From: Chrysomallon squamiferum
Taxonomy: Eukaryota; Mollusca; Gastropoda; Neomphalida; Peltospiridae
Length of the DNA stretch: 58,500 nucleotides
Assembly (NCBI GenBank): GCA_012295275.1
Contig: CM022672.1
Location: forward strand, 26,053,430 to 26,111,929
Direction: 5' to 3'
Shown here in pieces: positions 11,096-22,980 of the stretch. The notes beneath the pieces were generated by a model that did not search any database, had not been told where the DNA came from, and was given only the letters and a program-made list of their open reading frames with translations. A program made the translations under genes and the position numbers. Position 1 is the first letter of the stretch; each line of letters begins with the position of its first letter.

Positions 11096-13044
11096 TTAAC
11101 CCAAGACCTGAAAGAGCCGAATTCAGAACTACAAGTTACCGTAGCAACGCTCAGTACGGGTCCTGTTGGCCCTGGTGATAAGATTGGTCGTACTAATGTC
11201 TCACTACTAATGACGTAAGTCCCATTATTTAAATGTTCATATCCTGATTTAATAACATGTAACAGAGTGACAGATATGTCTTTTTATTTGAATGTACAGC
11301 TTTTTGACTAGTTTACTGACACACTTAATACTGATAAGAAGATAAAAATGGTGGATTGTGTACTTTGGATCAACGATTTTAAGAAAAATAAAAGTTAATT
11401 TATGATCACTGAAAGAAATATAACACTGAATTATCAGAATATTCGTCATATAAATAACGATGTGAAATGAATGGCGTAACTTGTATTTTTAAATCAGATG
11501 CTGCAATGCGGATGGAATGATTCTGAAACCTTCAAAGCCTGCTATGGCTATTGATAGTCAAATAATTGAGGTTAGAAGTTTTCCAACATCGTATTTGACT
11601 CTTGTGCTCTTTTAGACAAAACTTAGTTACGCTACTAATCAAGTTTATGACCTGCCTACTAAAAATTATAATAGAAAAGCCGTTTTAGAAAATACTGATT
11701 TATACCTAAAAAATTTAACTGGAATGTTAATCAAAGCATTTTTTCTTTTTCTTTTTAACTGTTTCTTTTAGACTGATTATTATTTTAATATTTTCAGTCT
11801 AATTAAAGTATATGTATTATTTGTCTTTTTAAGACTGCCTTCAAGGACGGTTCAGGACCTAAAGGAGAAGTGTACACAACTTACAGCAGGATAGGAAACT
11901 ACGTGTTTGGTATCATTCTTGGTGTCGCGCTAGCAGACGATTACAATCTCACTCCTCTAAAAGCTGGCTTCAGTTTCGTAAGATATATTTGTTTTTAAAT
12001 AACTTTTTTTTAAATCTTTTTTTCACTTCAATAAACATTTGCTGTCTTTATTCTCTTCATAATTAATGAATAAGCTACTTGTATAGTTTTCTTTTTAAAT
12101 ATTAATATTAAATACAACATAGCGATTGAAGACAAGAATAACAAAATGAAGCAATTTTGATTTGCTGTGCTTACTTTATAACTGTCGTCCTTTAATGCTT
12201 GCAAAGAATTGTTACAGTAACTAAAAATTAAACTACAGGCTTGGAAAAGATGCAGAGTAAATGTTTACTATTTATTTGTACCATAATAAATTTATTTTAA
12301 TAATATTGTATAATTCACAATTTGTATTCAAAGTTTTGGTTTTAGTTCCAACCAGATGTAGTTTTTGAAAGATCCAGAAGCCACGGAACACAACTAATGA
12401 AGTTTGGTGATGATTTTCCTCTCAAGTTGACCTCGTCCTGTGCTAGAGATAACATCTGTCTTTACTACACCAGTCCACCTTTAATACTGAGGTATAACTT
12501 TAATAGCGTGGCAGTAAATTATCTTATCTTTTCAACTCGTTAATTTTTTCTTGTGATTTTTAGTTACAGTACAGCACTGAAAAGAGAGTTCTTAAAAAAA
12601 AAAAGTAGGAAAAACATGTCGATTTTTGTAGGCTGATAATGTTTTGGACGCCATTTTTGTTTCTTGATTCTTTATTTAGGTCTGTTAAAATCGGTTTTTA
12701 CTATAATATATATAATTATTATTTTCTTGTTGATTTTTTTCTACACTTCTTTTTCTTTTCTTTTTAATGTTATCATTGATTTGTTTGACACAATTCTTTA
12801 CAGTTCGAGTGGAAGTAAAATATACATTTACGGAGAGGAAAATAAAGTGGTTCCAGTTTCACCACAAAGAGTAACCTCTATATCTGTAGGAAGTGACGTG
12901 CAGGTGACAGTGAAGGGAGCCATCAACGAGGACGTCACTTTTGCCTTCATACAAAACAACAACTACTTCCCAGTGTCATGTAACCTTGGTGATTCGGGAA
13001 GCGCCATTATTAGTTTTCCTAAACAAACTTGTCAAAAAATCTGA
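5152..13044 (+). CDS. Array copy A: secreted GH27/36-like putative alpha-glycosidase, intact
   Basis: 18 exons: 5152-5203, 5837-5999, 6302-6446, 6825-6979, 7377-7614, 8128-8233, 8477-8573, 9096-9191, 9400-9450, 9754-9838, 10002-10061, 10370-10546, 10772-10910, 11106-11214, 11498-11570, 11834-11977, 12346-12491, 12804-13044. Phases agree throughout (2277 nt, 758 aa). Residues 1-18 are a signal peptide (MSNTKILSALPILVLLG), so the product is probably secreted. Residues 19-275 look beta-rich. A barrel-like region follows with YVQYDSWW (about 320-327), GLVAYEQDWL (D417) and IQYCMSLPR, then RVSLDY (R477, D481). This fits the nucleophile strand and RxxxD acid/base of clan GH-D (GH27/GH36), but substrate is unknown. 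The C-terminal 80 residues (exon 18) look like a beta-sandwich. Sequons include NIT and NKS. Intron 10 starts with GC. Differs from B-D at YYHYKTEFWKT and DWLRVQFEG. Function is inferred; gene structure is well supported. Confidence 0.8.
5597..5646. repeat. (ATT)n microsatellite, intron 1 of copy A
   Basis: Perfect ATT repeats in the first intron. Similar ATT tracts occur in intron 1 of copy C. Confidence 0.9.
6995..7124. repeat. (AC)n(GA)n compound microsatellite, intron 4 of copy A
   Basis: About 45 bases of AC repeat followed by about 85 bases of GA repeat. In copies B and C the same place holds only a few GA units, so the expansion is specific to copy A. Confidence 0.95.
8603..8706. repeat. 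(ATT)n(AGT)n(TTG)n microsatellite, intron 7 of copy A
   Basis: Three consecutive trinucleotide repeat types just after exon 7. Confidence 0.95.
10968..11032. repeat. (TATAT)n pentanucleotide repeat, intron 13 of copy A
   Basis: Tandem pentamer repeat in intron 13. Copy C has the same repeat near 29798-29842; B and D have little or none, consistent with independent slippage. Confidence 0.9.
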
Positions 13045-13093
13045 CATGATAGTTTTTACGATACATACTAGTACATGAAGCTGATCAGTACGA

Positions 13094-13099
13094 AATAAA
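13094..13099 (+). promoter_or_regulatory. Poly(A) signal AATAAA, copy A
   Basis: Canonical AATAAA 50 bases after the stop codon, in a 3' flank (GCTGATCAGTACG before it) shared by all units. Confidence 0.7.
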
Positions 13100-13259
13100 A
13101 AGTATACATACTATATTAAATAAAAACGAATATAACCTCTGAAATCTTATACAATATGACATAGTGTATATTGTAAAATGGAAGATTTATTTGTACCTAT
13201 TTTGGAATTATAACAATTAAAGAAGAATAAAAAAATAAATGATATCAAAACACTGTTTT

Positions 13260-13382
13260 CGTTTATGGTATTTTTATTATTATTCTTTTTGCTCTTTTTG
13301 TTTGATTGGGTTGATTTAGGGGTTTTTTGTGGGGGAGCACGTTTGCATTTTTTATATTTATATTTATTTATTTATTATTATT

Positions 13383-13444
<62 letters not shown>

Positions 13445-13750
13445 TCGAATTTTTAAATTATTATTTCATTATTATTTTTAATTTATTATTATTATTAATA
13501 TTATTATTATTATTATTTATTTATTTATTTTATTTTATTATTATTTTTTGTATTATTCCATTTTATTTGCTTTTGTTTTTGTTTTTATTTATTTTAATTT
13601 GTAATTTACTGGTCCAAACACTTTGACAAAATAAACCAATATTCAGACCAAACTTATTATGAATTTTTCAACTAATATTAATAACTTTGCGATTTTACCG
13701 ACATATGTTAATGCTAAAAAAAAAAAAACAACAAAATAACCCCAAAACAG
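13260..13750. other. Spacer between copies A and B
   Basis: 3' flank with a long (ATT)n tract at 13384-13444 and T-rich sequence, followed by a block (AAACCAATATTCAGACC, then TTTGCGATTTTACCGAC) that recurs before every leader in the array. No gene seen. Confidence 0.7.
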
Positions 13751-13866
13751 CCCACTAATCTAGGTGACACGGTGACACAGATTAAAGATTTTAACCTTAT
13801 TTATCTCAGCTTGGATAAGTCTTGCTCTGAATTCATTTCTCACCTTGACTGTATTTACTGGTCTAG
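13751..13866 (+). promoter_or_regulatory. Conserved 5' leader / core promoter module of array copy B
   Basis: Same module as before copy A. Here the two GTGACAC repeats are perfect, separated by one base, and the AT-rich centre reads CTTATTTATCTCAGCTTGG. Confidence 0.55.
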
Positions 13867-16800
13867 ATGTCTAACACAAAGATTTTGTCAGCTCTACCTA
13901 TACTCGTTTTACTGGGAAGTAAGATTTTTTATTATTGTTATAATTCATTCATTCATCATTCATTCACTATTTCATTCATTTGTTCACTGATGAAGATGTA
14001 CTTAAATGTACATGTATTGGTAGGCGTTACCCTGTGATAGAATCAGGTCAGGAACTGAAGATTATACAAATGGAAAATCAGTTCACTTGTTTTGCTTACG
14101 TAAACGTAGTAAAAATCATAGGTTGAAAAATAAAGATAATAATAATTTAACAGATATTTAGTATTCAGTTTTCAATAGTAAGAAAGGTGCAGAATCTACT
14201 ATTTATACCTTACTAAAATTCGTGGAATATCTTTCATACACATTACTACTGGGTGAAAGCTATCTAATTAATGTACATTTTAATTATGATATTTGTTTCA
14301 CATTTTATTTTATATTTTTTCTATTTATTCTATTATATTAAAAATAATTTCACAGCGTTAGAAATATTCGGTTTAATTAACATTCGTTACGCTGACTGTT
14401 ATCACCTCGGTTATAGCAAATATCTCGTTGTTTGTTTGTTGATCCTGTAATTATGTACTTCACCAGAGCTGTATAAAGACAAGTACTTTATTTTAATTCA
14501 TATCAGCTGCTTTTGGTTATGACGACAAAAACGCATTTGATATCAAGATTTCAACAGATGGATCCTATGACATCCTTGTCAACAAGGTCACGTGGTTACG
14601 AAGTGCTCCCACGTTCTTCACGGTGAATGGCAAGATTTACTCTCTTGGAGATAAATCACTAAAAATCAGGTAATTTTCAAATTAACATTCTTTTTCACTG
14701 GTTACGTACATATTGACAACTTCTGGAGTATTCAATAAGTTATTCACAAAAGAAAAACAAGTAGCCAAATAGAGAGATAGAATCACAGAAAATAGATAGT
14801 AATTAAAAAGAGAGACACATACAGAAAGATAGAGGTCAGACTGACAGGCATATATCTGAACAAAACACAAAATAAACAAAATCAAAATAGTAAAAGTGTC
14901 TATTCCCAAAAATGTAAATTATTATTACTGATGTCGTTGTTGATGATGTTGTTGCTGTTTCTGAAACGAAGACGAGTGGTGGCGAGTAGCGGGACAGACA
15001 AGTTAGGTCAGTGGCAGGATCTCTGTACTTACTTCACAGCAGATCAAACAAACATCACAGGATGTATCAGAACATACCCAGTCAACCCAAACTTACCTGT
15101 CGTAATCTTTAAACAGGTAACGTAGACCAGTCTATATTCATCCTTACACTTTATAATTAGTTTTACACCCACATTTAAATTATTTAAATTATTTAATAAA
15201 ACATGAAGATTCAGTAATTTTCTAGATAATGTTTTCAGTAATACGCTGTCTTTAATTAATTAGTGATGTGGTTTTGACAGCAGCCAGATAAGGTAGTAAG
15301 GAGACCTGATATTTCACTCCTCCACCAATCACTTCTTCTGACATTCGTGTCTTGATGTAAAACGTCTCTATGGCTTAATATGAGCTTCCACTAAGCCGTG
15401 CTTTAAAATTTGCCTAAAGCAGCAGCATTTCCGCATATAGTGACATCAGAGTAGTTTATTTTGTTTTGTTTTTTCATACATTTTAGTTTTTTGACGACGG
15501 TGTGACTGGCGCAAGTTCAAAAAATCCAAACAGTGTCGTGTCAGGTTTTCCCTCATTCAAAGAAACCAGTACGTCTGCTTCTCTCGGTTTCTTGTCATTT
15601 GGAGGTGATATGTTTGGAGGAAAGGCACCAAAGTATGGCAGGTGAAATTAGAAACAGAGAGAGAGAGAGCTTTTTCTTTTTTATATTGTTTATACTTTTT
15701 TGTTATTATCGTAGTCTCTTAAAATAGTTATAGGAGTAAAATGACACATTTTCATTTATTTTATTTACTTAATTATTTATTTATTTATATGTAAATTTTA
15801 TTTGTACAAACAGATACCAGATATGTAACGTATTAACATCTGACATACATCACATTTGTCCTTATCAAACAACAAACTTACCTATGGATAAAATTTTATG
15901 TAAAATTAAAGGTGATTCCAGCATTCATTGTGAAGTTTTCTTCTTTTTTCCGTTCAGATGGCCGTCAGAAAACTCTAATATTAACAGTGGAATTGAAGGA
16001 GGACCTCTGGTTTTGTTTGACACCAGCGGCAACGTCATAATAACAGCTCCATTCTCCGAGTTCATGGCGGCCAGTCTGTATAGAGATGGCGACAGTTCCA
16101 AAGTGAGCTGGGGAATAATGGGTAGCGTGGATCAGATACCAAAAGGATATTTGTATCAGACGATTATGTTTTATGGCGGTGATGGAATCAATAAGGTAAT
16201 AACTGAAAAAAAGTAACAAAACAAAAAATACAAACAAAAAAACATTTACATATATATGTCTATACACAGAATGTAGTTCCTATTCTCTATACATACAATA
16301 GAATAAATTCTTTATATTCTGTTCATAAAACAAATTATTCAATTGTTTGTATATCATCGTTCACAAACTGTCTTAACTTTGTTTTACATCTGATAACGTT
16401 AAAAACCTATACATCATCACATATTAAATACAAATATTTTTAATTGTCTCTGATTTGCTCGTGATTCATTATTTAAAAGATAATTTATCCTACAGTTTAA
16501 TTACTGTTGAATGCTGAAAATGTAGTTAATAATGTAATTTTCAAATTCTCTTTGGTTACCAAATAGCTACCTTCAATATGTTGGTATTTTATGATTTCCA
16601 GGGGTAATTTTGTGGAACTTTCAAAAACACGAGAACCTCCTCAGTTCATTAATTATAAATGAGTTGAAATGTTTTTATATTTAGATAAAATAAAGAGTTC
16701 AGTTTAACTTCAGACTCACTGAAGTAACTGAGTGTTATTTTCAGGCAATGTCAGACTGGGGAAATCTGATGAGAAAGTTTTATAACAAAAATCAAGTCTA

Positions 16801-19173
16801 CAGGGACTCGGATCTCACACTCGTTTATCTAGGATACTGGACGGATGGAGGTACATACATTTTAAAGTATTTCTTCAAATACTTAAATACAATTAGCAGT
16901 ATCAGAAGTACTAACAATGGAGTAGTAATAGTAACTATATAATTGTAGTTATAGTAGCAGTAATAGTAGTAGTTGTTGTAGTGGTAATAATAGTAGTAGT
17001 CGTAATGTTGGTGGTAATAGTAGTACTAGTAGTTGCAGACGTAATATAGTTGTCATAGTTGTAATAATGGCAGTAGTTATTGTTGTATCAACAGTAGAAG
17101 CAGTATGAATATAATAATATACAAAACAGCAGCAGTAATACACCAGGAACCGTTGTAGAAACAGCACAGGTATTAACAGATACAGTAATGATTGAAATAT
17201 TTTCACAGGCGCTTATTATTATTACAACACGGAACCCAACAAGACGTATGAACAGACAATACTGGATATAAGAGATTATGCTAATAAATCAAACATACCA
17301 TACAGGTAAGTCTGTTTTGTATTTTAATGTTTTTTTGTGAGGATGGTTGCGAGGCTTTTCATAATATGTATGTTTTAGGACTTATTAGTGTCTCTGTATA
17401 AGTGCGTGGGCACGCATGACTATGTGTATGTGTGTATGTGTATTCTAAAACATCCAAACCACAGGTTGAGAATCTTTAATCCGAAATTCTTGGGACCGGA
17501 GACGTATCGATTTTCAGACGTTTTCGGTGTTTAGAATTATAAGAACCGAGATTGGGAATAGGATCTAACTCTAAATACGAATTCCATTTATCTTTCATAT
17601 ACAACCTGCATGAATTTCTATATAATTTTGTGCATAAAATAAAGTTAGTGTATGCAAAACAATCCGGAAACTGTAAAATATCAATGTTTCGGCTGTTCGG
17701 AAAATGTCTCGATTTCTGAACTTTTTGGATTACGAAATTTCGAATAAGAGTTCCTCGGCGTTACATTATTATTTTTAGGTTGAGCATCATTTATCTCAAA
17801 ACCTTCTAATTCGAGTGGCTGAATGGTCGTGGTGGTTTTCGAATTACACATATTCCAATACTACAACACTGTTATATACAGCTAGCTCCAGCTTTTATAT
17901 AAACTGTATGTCTTCCCTTTGTCCCTTTATTATGTTTCATAATTATAAGATTCACAGTTGTAATAGCACTAATAATTATGTCCTATCTGAAAAGTTAGAA
18001 ATTAACTTAACATAGAAAATATTTAAAACATGATGTTAAAAAATGTTGAGTATGAAGACGTAGTATATAACCTGATTTATTCAGATATGTTCAGTATGAC
18101 TCGTGGTGGTATTTCAAGGGCCCTGGAGGAGGTGTAAAAACCTGGACACCAATGCCGGATCTGATACCTGACGGTTTTCAGTGAGTTAATTGTTGTTTTA
18201 ACTAGCTAAAATAACATTTGACTTTTATTCTGTCTGCCTTATTCTTAAAACACACAGATGTTCATACACACATTATTATTAGTTCACTTGCTACCGGGTA
18301 CCTATAGATTTATCGCGGTAAATTTTATTCTTATCAAAAAGTAGAAAAAGTAGTAGTAGTAGACGACGATTTCATTATTTCCGTTATATTGTGGAATATC
18401 ACTGTATATAATATATATACACACATACATACATACATGCATGCATACAAATATACATACATATGCATGCATGCATACATACATACATACATACATACAA
18501 TATATATATATATTTCAGACAAGTATATGATAAAACAGGCTGGCCAGCTTCAGCACATAATCGATGGTGGTAAGTGATTTTTATCTGTTTGCTCATTTAT
18601 AATAACTGGATAATAATAAGTATCATTTGAAAATGTATCTATATTTTCATATACGTAACTCATAATATTAATATAAGTAAAACTAAAAGAAACTATAGTA
18701 TTGTTGGGTACGTGGGAGTTTTCTCCTTTTGTTGGGAGGGAATATTTTCTCTTTTTGTTGGGAGGGAATATTTTCACTTTTTGTTGGGAGGGAATATTTT
18801 CACTTTTTTGTGGGGCTGGGTTGAGTGGTTTGATTTTAATTTTTATTATTATATTGGTTGTTGTTGTTGTTGTCATCGACTGTTTTTTTTTTTGTGCAGG
18901 TCTCCAAAAACGACGTATGCAAAGCAAAATGGCGGAATGTTTGATTTTATTGTAGAAAAAAAGAAAGCCATTCCAGTCGAAGAGGCTAGTTCCATAAATC
19001 AATTGTTAACTAATCTATAATTTGAAATTATTATTATTTAAATAAATTAGTGTGGGGGGGTGTGGGTTTTTTTGTGAAATGCTGGTTCATCACTAATCAT
19101 ATTTTTTTTCATTTATCAATTATTACTTAATAATTTATTTGTTTGTTTCTTGCATTTCATTATAAACGCTATA

Positions 19174-19224
<51 letters not shown>

Positions 19225-20232
19225 TACATTAACTGTTTGTTAATAATATTTTCTTATTTACTTTTCAGGCATTTTGGGACTATTTATTTGACACTTCCCG
19301 AAAATGGGGATTAGTTACGTATGAACAAGTAAATATATAGCTTTTAATCAGTTAATGTTCTCAAATATTAATAGTCTAATTTTTTTTTTTTTTTTTTTTT
19401 TTTGCCTAACAGTAGTGTTATCGGTTTTTGTACAGAGAGTAATAAAAAGGGGGTAGAAAACGCACATAAATTCTTCTTCATCCGCCCTTTGTATTAATTT
19501 CTTTTTCCAATCAATTCCTGACTAGAGTGTTAAAAGCATAATATGTTTGGTTGTTAATAGTCAACTTTAATTAATACAAAACAAATATTTATTCAGTAAT
19601 TTATTATTTCTAGGACTGGTTAGACGTAGAATTTGCAGGTCTCAATGCCACATTAACAGATATTCATCTAGGCAGAACCTGGCTCTTGCAAATGGGTCGT
19701 GCAGCAAGGAAGAACGGTTTGACTATTCAGTACTGCATGTCTTTACCACGTCAAGCCATGCAAAGTCTCGAGATTCCCGCCGTTACGCAGGTAAGTAAAC
19801 GTGTCAGTGATTGGTCGAAATGACTTATACATTGTCCAATAGAATTTAGTCTGCTGAAGTCTGCTGAAGCAATATATTCATTTAAAAAATAGATTATGGT
19901 GATGGAAAATATAATAAATTATTTGATAAGAAGGCATTTTAACAACATCGCGTAAAAATAAGTTTTATATTATTTACTTTAAAAGTTAATATCAGAAATA
20001 TTTCTCCCTGTAGGCACGTGTTAGTGATGATTACAGAGCAGGCGGTGAACAGTGGAAGATTGGCGTAATCTCGATGTTTGCTGAAGCAATGGGAATAGCT
20101 CCTTTTAAAGACACTTTCTGGACCACAAAGGACCAACCTGGAAACAAATACCGTAATTAATTTATATTTATATATAATATTTTCTTTTGTTATGTGCTTC
20201 CAGTTTTAATGAATTTATATTATATTATAATA

Positions 20233-20276
<44 letters not shown>

Positions 20277-22136
20277 CTAAGGACTGAAAGAGCCGAATTC
20301 AGAACTGCAAGTTACCGTAGCAACGCTCAGCACGGGTCCGGTTGGTCCTAGTGATATGATTGGTCGTACTAATATCTCGCTATTAATGACGTAAGTTTTG
20401 TTATTTAAATATTTATATCACGGCCTAAATACAAGTAACAGACCAACAGATATATCGTCTTATTTACCTGTACATCATTTTAATTAATTTACTAACACAC
20501 TGACTTAATATTGAAAAAGGGGGGAAAAATAGAAATAGAAGATGAAAGACAGTTGGATTGTGTGCTTCGTCAGTATAGATAAGTACGTGAAATTCAATGG
20601 CGTAACCTATTTTTTTAAAACAGATGTTGCAATGCGGATGGAATGATTCTGAAACCTTCAAAGCCTGCTATGGCTATTGATAGTCAAATAATTGAGGTAA
20701 GTTTTCCAACATCATTTTTGATGTTTATGCTAACTGTTTTAGACATAACTTAGACAGACGTCTAATCAAATGTATGACCTGCTTACTTAAAATTATATCA
20801 GCAGTGCAGCTTTAGAAAGTACCGTTTTAAACATAAATGTTTTCTAACTGGAATGATAATCAAAGCATTTTTTTTTTGTTTCTTTAAGACTGATTATTAT
20901 TTTAATATTTTCAGTCTAATTAAACTACATGTATTATATGTCTTTTTAAGTCTGCCTTCAAGGACGGTTCAGGACCTAAAGGAGAAGTGTACACAACTTA
21001 CAGCAGGATAGGAAACTACGTGTTTGGTATTATTCTTGGTGTCGCGCTAGCAGACGATTACAATCTCACTCCTCTAAAAGCTGGCTTCAGTTTTGTAAGA
21101 TATAATATTATCAGTTTTTTTTGTTGTTGATAAACACATGGCCTATTTCTTATCTTCGTTTTTAGTGAACAAGCCAGAAAAGAAGTTCTCTTTTTACATA
21201 TTCATCTTAGATTAAACATAATGAATAAAACAAAAATTATTAAAATGGGAGCAACTTTGATTTGTTGGGCTTATTTTATAATGGACATCCTTTAGTATTT
21301 GAAAAGGATTGCTTTGAGTGACTAAAAAATAAACTACATACCTGGTAAATTTCTCCTATTAATAGATTTATTTTAATAATATTGTATTATTCACAATTTT
21401 TATTCAAAGTTTTGTTTTAGTTCCAACCAGATGTAGTTTTTGAAAGATCCAGAAGCCACGGAACACAACTAATGAAGTTTGGTGATGATTTTCCTCTCAA
21501 GTTGACCTCGTCCTGTGCTAGAGATAACATCTGTCTTTACTACACCAGTCCACCTTTAATACTGAGGTATAACTTTAATAACGTGGCAGTAAATTATCTT
21601 ATCTTTTCAACTTATTAATTTTTTCTTCTGATTTTTAACAACACTACAGCACTGAAAAGAGAGATAGTTCTTAAAATAAAAAAGTACGTAAAAACATGTC
21701 GATTTTTTACCTGGTAAAACTCCATTTTTTTATTTTTGTTTTTATTTGTTTTTATTTGTGTTTTTTATTTAGGTGTGTTAAAATCAGTTCTCACTATAAT
21801 ATATATAATTTTTATTTTGTTGTTGTTTTATTTCGACATTTGTTTTTCTTTTCTTTTATTGTTATTATTGTTTTGTTTGACACAATTCTTTACAGTTCGA
21901 GTGGAAGTAAAATATACATTTACGGAGAGGAAAATAAAGTGGTTCCAGTTTCACCACAAAGAGTAACATCTATATCTGTAGGAAGTGACGTGCTGGTGAC
22001 AGTGAAGGGAGCCATCAACGAGGACGTCACTTTTGCCTTCATACAAAACAACAACTACTTCCCAGTGTCATGTAACCTTGGTGATTCGGGAACCGCCATT
22101 ATTAGTTTTCCTGAACAAACTTGTCAAAACATATGA
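13867..22136 (+). CDS. Array copy B: secreted GH27/36-like putative alpha-glycosidase, intact
   Basis: 18 exons of the same sizes as copy A: 13867-13918, 14507-14669, 14972-15116, 15487-15641, 15958-16195, 16745-16850, 17209-17305, 18085-18180, 18519-18569, 18900-18984, 19269-19328, 19614-19790, 20014-20152, 20282-20390, 20624-20696, 20951-21094, 21421-21566, 21896-22136. The spliced frame is open for 758 residues with an N-terminal signal peptide. Key barrel motifs are kept (YDSWW, YEQDWL, IQYCMSLPR); the acid/base motif reads RVSDDY and the residue at A's R420 is D (DWLDVEFAG). It has a sequon NAT in exon 12 where A has SAT. Exon 4 ends with an individual sequence (GGKAPKYGR). Intron 10 begins GC (GAG|GCTAGT). 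Intron 7 carries a MITE-like insertion. Same inferred role as copy A; the substrate may differ. Confidence 0.8.
17462..17757. mobile_element. MITE-like element with inverted ends in intron 7 of copy B
   Basis: About 295 bases absent from intron 7 of copy A. The left end (TTGAGAATCTTTAATCCGAA) and the reverse complement of the right end (GGAACTCTTATTCGAAATT) match imperfectly as terminal inverted repeats, and short TCGATTT motifs lie inside each end. No coding capacity. This is typical of a short non-autonomous DNA transposon. A TTGAGCATCATTTATC sequence just beyond the right end looks like a second, truncated copy in direct orientation. Confidence 0.5.
18412..18510. repeat. (CATA)n-type repeat, intron 8 of copy B
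   Basis: Imperfect CATA/CATG tetranucleotide repeats directly before the exon 9 acceptor. Overlapping frames on both strands here are repeat artefacts. Confidence 0.9.
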
Positions 22137-22185
22137 CATGATAGTTTTTACAATACATACTAGTACATGAAGCTGATCAGTACGA

Positions 22186-22191
22186 AATAAA
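22186..22191 (+). promoter_or_regulatory. Poly(A) signal AATAAA, copy B
   Basis: Canonical AATAAA 50 bases after the stop codon, in the same context as copy A. Confidence 0.7.
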
Positions 22192-22329
22192 AAGTCTACA
22201 TACTATATTAAATAAAACAAACAGCTTCTGAAATCTTAGTATATACACTTAGTATATACTGTAAAGTGTAAGATGTAAATGTACTTATTTTAGAATTATA
22301 ACAATTACTGAAGAATAAATAAATATGAT

Positions 22330-22864
22330 GTCGAAGCTCTGTTTTCGTTTATGGTTTTATTATTATTATTATATTGTTTAAGGGTTGTTGTTTTTGTTGT
22401 TGTTTTGAGGGGGTTTTGATTTTTCTCTACTTCTTATTCCTTTTTGTTTTCTTTTATTTCTTTGTTTTAGATTTTATTTTATTTATTTCATTTATTAGTT
22501 TTTTTCCATGTTTTCAAGTTCACTTTCATGGTTTTTTTTCTTTTCTTACGTACGTTTTATATATATATATGTATGTATAATTTTATTTTATTTTATTTTA
22601 TTTTGCTTTTCTTATTGTTATTGTTTTGTGTGTTGGGGGTCTATGACTACTGAATGTTAGATATGAAACTACACTTCAAAAAGTGACAAATAAAATAAAC
22701 CAATTGTCAGACCAACCTTATTAACATGACTCGTATCATAATGAACTGTCTACATAACGTATTTTCTACTAATATTAATATCTAACATTTTGCGATTTTA
22801 CCGACCTACATTAAGGCTTAAAAAGAACACACAAGAAAAATATACAAAAAAACAACAACAACAG
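22330..22864. other. Spacer between copies B and C
   Basis: T-rich 3' flank, TA/TTTTA repeats near 22556-22605, then the recurring pre-leader block (CCAATTGTCAGACC ... GCGATTTTACCGACC). No gene seen. Confidence 0.7.
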
Positions 22865-22980
22865 CCTACTAATCTAGAGGGCGCAGTGACACAGACTAAA
22901 GGTTTTAATTTTATTTATCTCTGCTTGCACAGCTCTTGCTCTGAACTCGGTTCTCACCTTGACTGTAATTACTGGCCTAG
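22865..22980 (+). promoter_or_regulatory. Conserved 5' leader / core promoter module of array copy C
   Basis: Same module as before A and B but the most diverged of the four (CTACTAATCTAG, one clear GTGACACAG, CTGGCCTAG before the ATG). Confidence 0.5.

Noticed and set aside
14471-14480. TATAAAGAC about 36 bases before exon 2 in copies B, C and D, as an alternative promoter
   Set aside because: Absent in copy A, and exon 2 has no in-frame ATG that would give a sensible product; more likely conserved by recent duplication alone.
15965-16267. Minus-strand frames opposite exon 5 (also 26399-26746 and 39435-39704)
   Set aside because: Antisense shadows of a conserved plus-strand exon.
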